The notes below the pieces were generated by a model. It was not told where the DNA came from. It worked only from the letters and a program-made list of their open reading frames with translations, and did not search any database. Positions 1 to 10,995 of a DNA stretch of 64,000 bases are shown here, piece by piece. Each line of letters opens with the position of its first letter. Within the stretch, counting starts at the first letter, position 1. Location of the stretch: NCBI GenBank assembly GCA_963853835.1, contig OY970820.1, positions 19,461,873 to 19,525,872 of the forward strand. The letters run 5' to 3'. A program made the translations under genes and the position numbers. Source of the DNA: Calendula officinalis. Taxonomy: Eukaryota > Streptophyta > Magnoliopsida > Asterales > Asteraceae.

Positions 1-110
1 AGGTAAATTAAAAAAAAAAAAAAAAGACATAGATTAAATTTGTCTTTTAAGTTTTACATACCATCTACTATAAATAATGGCACTTTATAAAAAAATATAT
101 GTTTTTGCAG

Positions 111-458
111 GCTCTAGACACCTTCAATACTGCTGTCATTTCGCCAGTTTATTATGTCATGTTTACAACTCTCACCATTTTAGCCAGTATGATCATGTTT
201 AAGGTAACCTTTTTAAAAAAAAATTGAATTTTTTAACATTTTTGTTAAGTTTGTTGATGAAATTCTTGATTGTTGCAGAACTGGGACCATCAAAACGCAT
301 CACAGATCATAACTGAACTGAGTGGTTTTGTGATAATATTTTCGGGGACATTTCTTCTTCATAAAACGAAGGATATGGGAACTCCAACAGAATCACCCAA
401 AATTTCAATATCATCAAACAAAAGTCGAAATGAAAGCCCTGCAAGACCCCCATTGTGA
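111..458 (+). CDS. NIPA-type magnesium transporter, C-terminal exons (partial)
   Basis: The last two coding exons of a NIPA (DUF803) family gene are present, at 111-203 (after a TTTTTGCAG acceptor) and 279-458 (after TTGTTGCAG), ending in TGA at 456-458. They are in frame: exon one begins ALDTFNTAVISPVYYVMF and the next begins NWDHQNASQIITE. Two hydrophobic segments are visible, in the YYVMFTTLTILASMIMF stretch and the GFVIIFSGTFLL stretch, followed by a short polar Ser/Lys-rich tail. In this family the ALDTFN...SPVYYV block lies in the last transmembrane pair. NIPA proteins are multi-pass membrane proteins linked to Mg2+ transport. Most of the protein lies to the left of the window. The Met shortly before NWDH is intronic and is not the start. 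Confidence 0.88.
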
Positions 459-1280
459 TATGTTTCTGATTAGATGCTTTTTAACAACTGGTTATTTTGG
501 TTTATGGTGTGCATATTGTGACAAACATGTTAGACAGATTTTATTTGTCTTAATTTTATTTCTAACTATTTAAATTTTGAATATTATATTTTTCGGAAAT
601 GGCGATGCTTACAATCTTGCCCGGGTTTTGCTTACAGTCCACCAGGTTTTAAAACATTGTTTTATGGAACTAAACTTCTGCAAAAAGAGTTCTAACGTTC
701 ATGATTCTGAATGAAAAAACTTTGGTTAATTCTTATGCAAGGTTGATAGACAAAACTTGAATTACTTTTATTCTCCTTATTTATTAAATTATAAACTACA
801 ACTAAGTAATATTAATATGTATTTCACGGATTATAAGGATAAACATGCAGATAAATCAAATGGATTTAGCATGTTAGATGGTGTAGAGTGTTCCTCATGA
901 CGTATAAGTAAATATGAGTAGATTAGATACCGTTAGAAAGAAAAAAAAAAACCATATGATGGATAGTACATACTCATCACTCCACCTGTCAACTGCTCAT
1001 GGTAACACTTTTCATGGTTACCTTTTTACTTGATCTTAATTAATAAATGTTTATGGTTAATTCTATCATATTTGCACACTTACCAAACTCACTCACACAT
1101 ATGTTAGATGCACATATACTAATATACGCCAGGTGAACGCATATACAAATTTATATATTTTCTTTTTTGCATACTCTCACCCGCGCATACTAATCATGTA
1201 ATCAGCTTTTTTACCTCATCATATAATCAGCTTTTCTACTTGTTTACATCCTACATTCTCTATATCTCTCATTTACATAT
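459..1280. other. Intergenic: 3' UTR of the transporter gene and AT-rich DNA
   Basis: No coding signal is seen. The first few hundred bases are presumably the 3' UTR of the NIPA gene. The rest is AT-rich, with poly-A and CATAT-rich stretches, up to the MULE target site at 1281. Confidence 0.5.
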
Positions 1281-1289
1281 ATAATTTTG

Positions 1290-1485
1290 GAGTTAATTAC
1301 ACAAATGGTCCTTTAAGATGATACGAAGTTGCAAGTATGGTCCTAATCTTTTAATTTCGACAATCTCAGTCCTTTAAGATAACCGATTTTGCACGTTTGG
1401 TCCTTTGTTGACAGTGCCGTTTAAATTGGACGTTAAGCGCTATCACGTGGTTTGCACGCGAGGGTAACATACGTCTTTTTCACCC
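1290..1485 (+). repeat. MULE left terminal inverted repeat
   Basis: Matches the reverse complement of 11438-11633 with very few differences. By analogy with MuDR it should carry the promoter of the plus-strand mudrA-like gene. A TATA-like ACATATAAAC lies just inside, at about 1506-1515. Confidence 0.9.
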
Positions 1486-1559
1486 TTCTTCAGTTCAAAA
1501 ACTTCCACATATAAACAGAACCCTCCTTCTTTACGCTAAAAACCCTTCGATCAAAAACC

Positions 1560-2220
1560 TGTTGGAATATGCTTCACGTGTATAACATATAGTTATATGG
1601 CTAGTTGTTTGTGAGCCTAAAGGGTCACACACTTAAACACTAAACACCATTATATAATTAGTGTAATTAGTGTAATTACATTAATTATTAATATATATAA
1701 GCTATAAGCTTGTCTATCATAAGTTTAATATTAAAAGTTAATATTGAAACTTTCTTGTGGGCAAACTAGAAGAATCAAAAGATAGGGACTTGTGGGCAAA
1801 TAAGACTAATGATTTATGGAAATCATTAAAGGATTGTAATGGCACCATTAAGAGATATAATGGTCCATAAACTCCCTTTTGACCATCCATCTTGGCCGTC
1901 CCTCTCTCTCACACTTTGTAGGTGTTTTGTTTTCTTTCTTTTGCTCTCAAGACTCTAGGACTAGCATCCATTACATTGGTGTTCTTGCAAGTGTTGTGTG
2001 GACTTGCTTTAGAGGTATTCCCCATTGGAATCCTTGGTTTCGGTTGCTCACAATATCCATCCGTATTCATCATTGATCAAAGGCAACTAGGGTATGATTC
2101 TTATACCATTCTCTTTGATTTTATTTTAGTTTAATTGTATGATTAATATCAAGATCCTTTCATGGTGATAAATATTTTCCGCTGCGTTTTGTTAATTGTT
2201 TTAACCGAAAATCACCATTA
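1560..2220 (+). repeat. Copia 5' LTR
   Basis: Begins TGTTGGAATATG and ends ATCACCATTA (TG...TA rather than TG...CA). The end is fixed by the 5-bp target duplication at the matching 3' LTR. A TATA-like TATATATAAG near 1700 may be the core promoter. Small open frames inside (about 1879-2134) recur identically in the other LTR and are not genes. Confidence 0.93.
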
Positions 2221-2221
2221 G

Positions 2222-2235
2222 TGGTATCACGAGTC
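2222..2235 (+). other. Copia primer-binding site
   Basis: TGGTATCACGAGTC starts one base after the 5' LTR. Its first eight bases match the site complementary to initiator tRNA-Met (TGGTATCA); the following bases depart from the usual GAGC. Confidence 0.7.
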
Positions 2236-3962
2236 ATTATATTAATCATATAATTAGCTAGATTTTGTGAAAAGTGGCAAAAATCAACCGGTTTTGTGTT
2301 GTTAAAATTCCGATCGGACAAAAACAAAACCCTACGGGTTTTTTATTTTAATTTTCGGGTTTTTATAAAAATGTGGGTTAAAATATGGTATTTTTGGAAC
2401 CCCATTGTCACTTGTTACAAAATCATATCAAAAAAATTAATCTTGTTATTGTATTTTTTTGATTATTTGGCTTGGAATTTAATTTTTAATTCCATTTTGT
2501 TGATATGGCAAAACATGTATTTTTGCCATATCCCAAGCCAAAGCCTTGTCAATGGTTGCTTGTTTGTGCAAACCAATGAAAGCCTAGACCATTTGTGAAT
2601 GAATGTGTTTGATGTTTGGTTGTTTGGGAAAAGCCTTGTTTTTTTTTGGCTTAATTGTTGTAATTTGTTTCATTTATTTTTATTTTATTTTTGGTGCCAT
2701 TTTTGGGGCAATTTGTAATGTAAAAGTAATAGAATAGATTGTATTTATTTTATCTTTTTATTGTAAATTGTTGACAAAAAATATTGAAGACTAATGAAGA
2801 AAACAACAAATTTCCGTCACAAAAGCGAGGGCTGTACGAAAACAGGTTTTCCAGAGGCATACAGACTCCTTTTTGGGCGATTCAAAAGCCTAAAATGCTT
2901 GCAAAGTCGTGGGCTACAACTTTCCAGAAGGCCGGGAAGACCAACGAAGACTCCTTCAGTGACTTTTCGGGCTTCAAAGTCTGCTGGAATTTTCTGGCAG
3001 ATTACATTTTTTCACAATTTTGGGTTCTACTTGCTCAAGAATGTCTTGGAGCAAGTGGGAGCCCATTGGGTTTATGTAGGCCCGTTTGGGTTCATGTTGG
3101 CCCGTCCCCTAGTTTGACCCTTCGGTCCGTCGTGATGACTCACGTGACCGAACCTAGGATTTCATTGGTCGAGGTTTGCACAAAATTTTGTTGCATGTTT
3201 TATTCTTATGTTTGTGGTTGTTTTTCTTTTCTATTAGATACAAATAGTAAAACAAATTAAAAATGGTTTTTAGACACAAACATTAAAACATTCAAAACCT
3301 TAATCATCGATGATTACTAGTTAATCATTGATGATTAAACCTTTAATCTAACAATAGTTTTGAGATTAAACTAAGTTTAAATATGATTTGAAACTTATCA
3401 CTTAATAATCGCTAAAAGTTTTTACCGTTTATTACAAGACTTATGAAGTGGTATGAATGAAGTACATGATTCATTCATATCTTAAATAAAATTTTATTAA
3501 ATTAAAATTTAACATACCTAAAATTTAAGTCACGCCGTCCAATCGGTTGTAAATCACTTGCTTCTATTTTTGAATTCACGTGAGACGTGGTTTGAATTTA
3601 GATCCGAGGTCATTATTCTCTACGGTGAGACCTAGATCTATTTTGACATGATTTCACATTGGATGACTTAATCAAGTTAACGGTGAGACCTTGACTCGAG
3701 GCGAAGATGCGACAAACATGCCACTTGACCCTAGATGCTTGTTCACTAGGTGCCATGAAGTCCCATACCTCTAAGAGTTGCACTTGTAATGCAATTGTTG
3801 AACGTCACCTACCTATTGGATCTATCATCTCTAGCAGATCAACTGATGCGATGATAGAAGCTCAATGGGATCTTAGCTTTTAATTAAAATTAATTGGGTA
3901 GTTAATTTATTAAAAGAAATTATTATTAAAAATACTAATTAATGAACTTTGTAATTTTGTAG
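2236..3962 (+). other. Long untranslated leader of the Copia element
   Basis: About 1.7 kb lies between the PBS and the gag-pol ATG. A 158-codon open stretch at 2784-3260 shows no recognisable domain and is probably chance. A short inverted repeat (ATCATCGATGAT with TAATCATTGATGATTA) lies near 3304-3338. The leader presumably holds the packaging signal. Confidence 0.6.
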
Positions 3963-6900
3963 ATGACTTCAAACAATCAAACCCTAACACATACCACCAT
4001 TCGTTCCGTTCTCGAAAAAGAGAAACTTGATGGAACGAACTTTGTGGACTGGTCTCGAAACCTAAGGATTGTCCTTAGGGCCGAGCACAAGTACCACCAT
4101 TTGGAGGAGGCGCTGCCCCCTGCCCCTGCTGCTACCGCCACTGCTGCTGTTCGTACAGCCTATACCAAAAGGTTTAACGAACAACAGGAAGTCGCCGCGC
4201 TTATGCTAGTGAGCATGATTCCCGAGATTCAAAAGAATCTCGAGGACCTCACTGCATTTGATATGATGCGTGAACTAACGGCCATGTATCAAAAGCAAGC
4301 CGAGCAGGAACTCTTTGACACTGTCAAAGCCTTCCACGCTTGCAAGCAGGAGGAGGGACAGTCTGTTAGCTCTTATCTCTTGAAGATGAAGAGCTACTTA
4401 GACCAAATGGAGAGGCTTGGTTACGCTATGCCGCACATCCTTGGGATTAGCTTGATTCTAACGTCCCTAAACAAGGATTTTGCACCGTTTGTCATGACTT
4501 ATCATATGCATAGTATGGGGAAGACATTCGCCGAATTACATGCTATGCTGAAACAAACGGAGGCAAGCCTACCCAAGAAAACTCCGGCCCCTACTGTCCT
4601 TGCTATAAGGCAAGGAAAGATCCAAAAACCAAAACCGCAAGTAGTTGCGAAGGGCCAAGGCAAGGGAAAGCAAGTTTACAAGCCCAAGCCAAAGGTTCCC
4701 CCACCTACTCGTAAGGAGCATCCCGCTAAGGATCTTGCTTGCCATCACTGCGGTGAAACAGGCCATTGGAGGAGGAATTGTCCTGCCTACCTGGCAGAGT
4801 TGATGAAGAACAAAGCCAACAAGGTTGGCACATCAGGTATCTTCACAATAGAACTATATGCTTTCCCTAAGAAATCATGGGTATATGACACTGGTTGTGG
4901 AACTCACATTTGTAATACCATGCAGGGTCTAAGGGGAAGTAGAAAGCTAAACCATGGAGCTTTGGACTTGTACGTGGGCAATGGCAATCGTGCACCGGTC
5001 GAAGCTATAGGAAGCTATGATTTAATCCTTCCTAGTGGTTTAATTATTGTATTAGACAATTGTCACTATGCGCCTAGTATTACTAGGGGTATAGTATCGC
5101 TTTCTTGTTTGTGGAATAATGGTTTTATTCATACGTTTACGGATTATGGTATTTCAGTTTCAAAGGATAATGTTTTTTACTTTAATGCTATTCCTCGTGA
5201 TGGTATCTTTGAGATTGACATGCATAATCGTATCACAAACAGTAGTTCTATTTATACATGTAGCAATAAGAAATCCAAGAAGAATTTGGATTCTACTTAC
5301 CTATGGCATTGTCGCCTTTGCCATGTTAACAAGAAACGCGTTTTGAAATTACAAAAGGATGGACTTATAAAATCAGATGATTCTGAATCATTTGATAAAT
5401 GTGTTTCTTGCATATCTGGTAAAATGGCGCGCAAGCCTTTCTCCCATGTAGGCGAAAGGGCCAATGATCTACTTGGACTCATACATACTGATGTATGTGG
5501 CCCTTTTAGAACTCGAACTAGGGAAGGTGCTACCTATTTCATTACCTTCACTGACGACTTTAGTCGTTATGGTTATGTTTACTTGATTAAACATAAACAT
5601 GAAACCTTTGAAACGTTCAAAGCTTTCCAGAATGAAGTAGAAAATCAACTTGGCAAGAAGATTAAGGCTCTCCGTTCCGATCGAGGAGGAGAGTACATGA
5701 GCCATGAGTTTCAAGACCATCTAAAGAATTGTGGGATTGTCTCACAATTCACTCCCCCTTATACACCACAGCATAATGGTGTATCAGAGAGGAGAAATCG
5801 CACCTTGCTTGACATGGTCCGATCGATGATGAGTCCTACCACTCTGCCTCTATCCTTTTGGGGTTATGCACTCAAATCGGCTGCTCGCATACTGAATATG
5901 GTTCCCACCAAGAAGGTTGAAAAGACACCATATGAGATATGGCATGGGAAAGTCCCTAACTTGTCTTACTTGAAGGTCTGGGGTTGTGAGGCTCTCGTGA
6001 AACGAGACACGCCAAACAAACTTGAACCCAGAGCTGTCAAGTGCATCTTTATAGGATACCCTGAGGAAACGATGGGTTACTATTTCTACTACCCACCTGA
6101 GCAAAAAGTAATTATTGCTCGTTATGCTGAGTTTCTTGAGAGCAATCTCATTTCACAAGAAGCAAGTGGGAGTACCATCGACTTTGACGAGATTCCAAGC
6201 GATGAAGATGCACAACCTATTGTAGAGACTAGCGAACATCAAGATGAGGCTGAACACGAAACTGTTCCTGTTGCACCTCAAAATGATGTAATCCCTGTTC
6301 GAAGGTCCGCAAGGACACCTCATGCACCTGAACGATATGGCTTCCATGTCGATGCTGAGGAGCTAAGTTTAGGGGATCATAATGAACCCCCTAACTATCG
6401 AGCTGCATTATCAGATTCTGAATCTGACAAATGGCTTGATGCTATGAACGCGGAAATGCAATCCATGAAAGATAACCAAGTATGGACGTTGGTTGATCTT
6501 CCTCCTAACAGTAAGACTGTTGGTAGCAAGTGGCTCTTCAAGAAGAAGACCGACATGGATGGCAATGTACACACCTATAAAGCTCGATTGGTAGCAAAAG
6601 GTTACACTCAAACCTACGGGATTGACTATGATGAAACCTTCTCGCCTGTTGCCGACGTTAGAGCTATTAGGATTGTCATAGCCATAGCAGCGTACTATGA
6701 CTATGAGATTTGGCAAATGGATGTTAAAACTGCTTTCTTAAATGGACATCTTGATGAAGATGTGTATATGGTTCAACCTGAGGGTTTTGTTAATCCAAAA
6801 CACCCAAAGAAAGTATGTAAGCTTCAAAGGTCCATTTATGGACTAAAGCAAGCATCCAGGAGTTGGAACAAAAGATTCGATGAGGAAGTCAAATCATTTG

Positions 6901-7970
6901 GCTTTACTCAGAATCCCGACGAGCCATGTGTATATGTAAGAGCTAGTGGGAGCATTGTCGTCTTTCTAATCCTATATGTCGATGACATACTACTCATAGG
7001 AAATAACATTCCAATGCTACAAGATGTAAAATCCTGGCTTGGGAAGTGCTTCGCTATGAAGGATCTTGGGGAAGCGGCATATATACTTGGTATAAAGATC
7101 TATCGAGATCGATCAAAGCGGTTAATCGGACTAAGTCAAAGTGCGTACATTGATAAGATTCTAAAACGGTTTAGAATGGATGCTTCCAAACGTGGAAGTC
7201 TCCCTATGCAACACAATGTACACTTGAGTAAGACTCAAGGACCGTCCTCACCTGATGAGATGAAACGTATGCGTGATGTCCCCTATGCCTCGGCAGTAGG
7301 ATCTATCATGTATGCTGTGCGGTGCACAAGACCTGATGTAGCGTTCTCTCAGAACCTTACAAGCCGATATCAACAGAATCCAGGTGAGAGTCACTGGACT
7401 GCTGTTAAGAACATACTGAAGTATCTTAGGAATACTAAAGATATGTTTCTTGTCTATGGTGGTGAATCTCAAAATGAACTAAGCGTTACTTGTTATTCTG
7501 ACGCTAGTTTTGAGACTGATAGAGATGATTCCAAATCTCAAACGGGGTATGTTTTCGTTTTGAACGGAGGCGCTGTTGATTGGAAAAGTGCGAAGCAGAG
7601 TACTATCGCCATGTCTTCTACAGAAGCTGAATACATTGCAACCACTGAAGCTGCAATGGAAGCTGTTTGGATGAGGAAATTCATTTCTGGGCTTGGAGTT
7701 GTCCCCAGTAATGAAAGACCTATGGATATGTACTGTGATAACACAGGTGCTATCATCATTGCCAACGAACCCGGTGTTCAGAAAGGCGCCAGACATTATC
7801 GGAGGAAGCTTCACTACATTAGAGATGCGATCCTAATGGGAGATGTACGCTTGCTCAAAGTTCATACAGATGACAACTTAGCTGACCCCTTTACGAAGCC
7901 AATGCCATGTACCAAACATATTGAGCATGCTAGAAACATTGGGCTTCGACCAGCTAGTAGTTTCATGTAA
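3963..7970 (+). CDS. Copia gag-pol polyprotein
   Basis: An uninterrupted 1335-aa polyprotein in Copia order. Gag (UBN2-like) occupies roughly residues 20-250, with a CCHC knuckle CHHCGETGHWRRNC at 260-273. The aspartic protease is marked by YDTGCGTH (D309). The integrase zinc region has H449/H454 and C480/C483, followed by the catalytic triad D510, D573, E609 (DD35E). Reverse transcriptase shows YVDD at 1005-1008, and RNase H has D1180, E1221 and D1259. Every catalytic residue I looked for is present and there are no stops or frameshifts. With matching LTRs, this is a candidate for a currently mobile element. It would act in cytoplasmic particles and integrate in the nucleus. Confidence 0.95.
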   Translation: MTSNNQTLTHTTIRSVLEKEKLDGTNFVDWSRNLRIVLRAEHKYHHLEEALPPAPAATATAAVRTAYTKRFNEQQEVAALMLVSMIPEIQKNLEDLTAFDMMRELTAMYQKQAEQELFDTVKAFHACKQEEGQSVSSYLLKMKSYLDQMERLGYAMPHILGISLILTSLNKDFAPFVMTYHMHSMGKTFAELHAMLKQTEASLPKKTPAPTVLAIRQGKIQKPKPQVVAKGQGKGKQVYKPKPKVPPPTRKEHPAKDLACHHCGETGHWRRNCPAYLAELMKNKANKVGTSGIFTIELYAFPKKSWVYDTGCGTHICNTMQGLRGSRKLNHGALDLYVGNGNRAPVEAIGSYDLILPSGLIIVLDNCHYAPSITRGIVSLSCLWNNGFIHTFTDYGISVSKDNVFYFNAIPRDGIFEIDMHNRITNSSSIYTCSNKKSKKNLDSTYLWHCRLCHVNKKRVLKLQKDGLIKSDDSESFDKCVSCISGKMARKPFSHVGERANDLLGLIHTDVCGPFRTRTREGATYFITFTDDFSRYGYVYLIKHKHETFETFKAFQNEVENQLGKKIKALRSDRGGEYMSHEFQDHLKNCGIVSQFTPPYTPQHNGVSERRNRTLLDMVRSMMSPTTLPLSFWGYALKSAARILNMVPTKKVEKTPYEIWHGKVPNLSYLKVWGCEALVKRDTPNKLEPRAVKCIFIGYPEETMGYYFYYPPEQKVIIARYAEFLESNLISQEASGSTIDFDEIPSDEDAQPIVETSEHQDEAEHETVPVAPQNDVIPVRRSARTPHAPERYGFHVDAEELSLGDHNEPPNYRAALSDSESDKWLDAMNAEMQSMKDNQVWTLVDLPPNSKTVGSKWLFKKKTDMDGNVHTYKARLVAKGYTQTYGIDYDETFSPVADVRAIRIVIAIAAYYDYEIWQMDVKTAFLNGHLDEDVYMVQPEGFVNPKHPKKVCKLQRSIYGLKQASRSWNKRFDEEVKSFGFTQNPDEPCVYVRASGSIVVFLILYVDDILLIGNNIPMLQDVKSWLGKCFAMKDLGEAAYILGIKIYRDRSKRLIGLSQSAYIDKILKRFRMDASKRGSLPMQHNVHLSKTQGPSSPDEMKRMRDVPYASAVGSIMYAVRCTRPDVAFSQNLTSRYQQNPGESHWTAVKNILKYLRNTKDMFLVYGGESQNELSVTCYSDASFETDRDDSKSQTGYVFVLNGGAVDWKSAKQSTIAMSSTEAEYIATTEAAMEAVWMRKFISGLGVVPSNERPMDMYCDNTGAIIIANEPGVQKGARHYRRKLHYIRDAILMGDVRLLKVHTDDNLADPFTKPMPCTKHIEHARNIGLRPASSFM

Positions 7971-8800
7971 TCTGTTTTAGTATTTGGATAATGGAACATT
8001 GAGCAGTTTTTATTGGAATAAATTGATATATTTGATATGATCGTTTTTATATGAATATCTACTGTGTTCTATATTTGCATGTTTATATCCATGAATATTT
8101 ACTGCGTTTTATATTCTAAATTGTCCATTGTCATAATTAATAATATGGGAATATTATTAAGACAAATCTGAGGGCATTGATGACATTATCTTAGTATGAC
8201 TAAGGATGATGAAATCAAACTCACATGTTGTTCATAATGATGCACAATTGGACTGACCCAACCTATGAGAAATCACTTCATGGATTTATGTCACAAGTGA
8301 ATCTCACAAAGGCTTTGTCACTTATCCTCTGACTTGAGATGCAAGTTGGTTTGTGTATGTAGAGGGGCAAACTTTGATATGGTTAAACGCTGACCTGAAT
8401 AAGGCTGCTATAACAACCATTATCGGGTTTGTCATTAAGCATATGACGGACACGTGCAGTCAATAAAGAATTTGTTCCTCCACACATGTGGATTAGATAC
8501 TACTGGGCCCCCCGATGATTTGAATAGATGTATGTGTGGCCACACCCAAAAGGTAATCAAGATGAATCTTGATTGGTTTTGGTAATCAACTTCAATGTAT
8601 AGATCGAGAAACAGAATCGTTGAAATTTTAGATTGACATTTATCCTTGTCTAAAATTCAACATAGTATCAGTAACAAAAGGATAACTGCTCGAAAACTTT
8701 GAACAAAGATTTTATGAAACTCCTCATGTACTTCTAGGGGCATTGGCGGGTTGCTAGACTCTAACCTTTGCTTGTATAACTACTTGATGTTATCACGTGC

Positions 8801-8812
8801 GCAAGTGGGAGC
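8801..8812 (+). other. Copia polypurine tract
   Basis: The purine-rich AAGTGGGAGC immediately precedes the 3' LTR at 8813, where the plus-strand primer is expected. The 840 bp between the gag-pol stop and this tract are non-coding. Confidence 0.75.
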
Positions 8813-9473
8813 TGTTGGAATATGCTTCACGTGTATAACATATAGTTATATGGCTAGTTGTTTGTGAGCCTAAAGGGTCACACACTTAAACACTAAACAC
8901 CATTATATAATTAGTGTAATTAGTGTAATTACATTAATTATTAATATATATAAGCTATAAGCTTGTCTATCATAAGTTTAATATTAAAAGTTAATATTGA
9001 AACTTTCTTGTGGGCAAACTAGAAGAATCAAAAGATAGGGACTTGTGGGCAAATAAGACTAATGATTTATGGAAATCATTAAAGGATTGTAATGGCACCA
9101 TTAAGAGATATAATGGTCCATAAACTCCCTTTTGACCATCCATCTTGGCCGTCCCTCTCTCTCACACTTTGTAGGTGTTTTGTTTTCTTTCTTTTGCTCT
9201 CAAGACTCTAGGACTAGCATCCATTACATTGGTGTTCTTGCAAGTGTTGTGTGGACTTGCTTTAGAGGTATTCCCCATTGGAATCCTTGGTTTCGGTTGC
9301 TCACAATATCCATCCGTATTCATCATTGATCAAAGGCAACTAGGGTATGATTCTTATACCATTCTCTTTGATTTTATTTTAGTTTAATTGTATGATTAAT
9401 ATCAAGATCCTTTCATGGTGATAAATATTTTCCGCTGCGTTTTGTTAATTGTTTTAACCGAAAATCACCATTA
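8813..9473 (+). repeat. Copia 3' LTR
   Basis: 661 bp with no difference from 1560-2220 that I could see. It is followed directly by the target duplication AAACC and the resumed MULE leader. Confidence 0.93.
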
Positions 9474-9536
9474 AAACCTCTCAATCCTTTCTAAAACCCT
9501 AACGATTTCAAGCGAGCATTGTAGTAGCAGACGATA

Positions 9537-10563
9537 ATGGAGATTCCTCCGTATAGCATTCGAGAAGCAGGGGTCCAGTACGACCTTGACGCCATTTACG
9601 GTTAGTTATTTCATACTTGATTTTGCAAAATTGCGTAATGTTTAGTACTGATGTAACGTAAAGCACATAATTTTGTCCAAATTTCTACTATTCGACACTG
9701 ATTATGAAGGTTTCACTATGTTTTTTGTGCTAAATTACGTTTGATGATTTTTTTGTGTTAAACAGAGGGTTTTTCAAGTCACTTCTCCATGAAGTTACAT
9801 CACGGTGGGGCTTTTGAAGACTACCCAAATAGGAGATATGTGAATGGTAAAGTAACCTACGTGGATGGTATTGACATAGATAGATTTTCTGTACATGAGC
9901 TAAATGATGTAATTGAAGACTTAGGTTATGATGGTAGAAGTCTTATGTTATAACTTGTCCATGGTGGGCCCAAAAAATAAAGGGGGAAGGGGGAAAAAGA
10001 CAGATCCAGATGAAATAACTTGTCCATGGGTTTTACATGTGGCTAAGATTAAAAACAGTGAAACGTGGATGGTGAAGACATTAATTGATGAACACAAGTG
10101 TTACCAATCTAGAAAAATAAGGCATTGCACATCTGACTTACTGGAAGAAACATTAATTGATGAACACAAGTGTATATCGTTTCACTATTAATCCAATTAC
10201 TGGAAGAAACATGTGGCCTAAATCTAGGATACCAACAACATTGTTACCACCAAAGTTTAAAATTCGAATTGGCAGACCTAAAAAGAACAGAAGGAAGACT
10301 GCAGATGAAATTCAAAACAAAAAAATAGTACAAAAGTCCAAACAGTTACTTGTGGCAGATGTGGTAATGAGGGTCATAACATTAGGAAGTGTACAGGGCC
10401 AATTGTTGCAGGTGGTGCAGTTTCTAGTGGTGCTGCAGGTGGTGCAAGTTCTAGTGGTGCTGCAGGTGGTGCAGGTTCTAGTAGGTCAAAGAGGAAGAAT
10501 CATGAGCCAAGTGTTGCAGGTTCCAGTGGTGCAGGATCAAGTAGGTCAAAGAAGAAGAAGTAG
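9537..10563 (+). pseudogene. mudrA-like MULE transposase, internally deleted
   Basis: Exon 9537-9600 (MEIPPYSIREAG...) joins 9766-9953 across a GT-AG intron. It encodes a PB1-like N-terminus with the HHGGAFEDYPNRRYVNG block typical of plant mudrA proteins, then runs into TAA at 9951. A piece of the MULE DNA-binding region follows in another arrangement (CPWVLHVAKIKNSETWMVK near 10020-10080). The whole catalytic transposase domain is missing. The C-terminus survives: MWPKSRIPTTLLPP...RIGRPKKNRRK, then after a frame change a CCHC knuckle CGRCGNEGHNIRKC (10351-10392), ending at TAG 10561. Short duplications mark the deletion joints. It cannot encode active transposase. Confidence 0.85.
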
Positions 10564-10995
10564 TTATGTTGACTTTTTTAGTTGTCTTTCGTTCAAAGTG
10601 GTGCAGGATCAGTGGTATTAGTTGTCTTTTGTTAACTTTTGTAATGACTGAATTGTGTTGTCTTTTGTGATCTTTTGTAATGACTGAATTGTGTTGTGTT
10701 TTGTGATCTTTTGGTATCAATATTACTTTGTAATGACATTTGGTGCTTTGACCTTTTTGGTATTAGTATCAGTTTTGGTATTTTGGAACTTTTGGTAGTA
10801 GTATGTCATGCATAAAAGTAGCAGTTTTGTCAATCGAATTGTGCAGTTTTCATTACAATAAAGGTAGCAGTTTCATTACAACACAAGCAAAATACACTGC
10901 AAATCCTACCAAAATACACTGCATATCCAACCAAAATACATTGCAGATTTTATACACCTGTGTTTTAATAAACTGCAGTTTTCCAAATGCAAATC
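10564..10995. other. Converging 3' regions of the two MULE genes
   Basis: About 430 bp between the stop of the mudrA remnant and the stop of the minus-strand GRF gene. It is T/G-rich, with a near-repeat of TTGTGATCTTTTGTAATGAC at 10657-10740. No coding signal. Confidence 0.6.

Larger units (their letters stand above)
1560..9473 (+). mobile_element. Complete Copia LTR retrotransposon, very young
   Basis: Two 661-bp LTRs (1560-2220 and 8813-9473) read as identical from end to end. The insertion is flanked by the 5-bp duplication AAACC (1555-1559 and 9474-9478). A primer-binding site follows the 5' LTR, a purine tract precedes the 3' LTR, and the single 1335-codon gag-pol frame is intact. The element sits in the 5' leader of the MULE mudrA-like gene, between the TIR and the ATG at 9537. 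Identical LTRs mean recent insertion, because the LTRs are copied from one template. Total length is 7914 bp. Confidence 0.95.

Noticed and set aside
270..278. Met codon ahead of the NIPA C-terminal exon as a gene start
   Set aside because: Intronic; the codon precedes a TTGCAG acceptor and the protein continues from an upstream exon.
2784..3260. 158-aa open frame upstream of Copia gag-pol
   Set aside because: No recognisable domain, overlapping alternative frame, and located in the retroelement leader; treated as untranslated.
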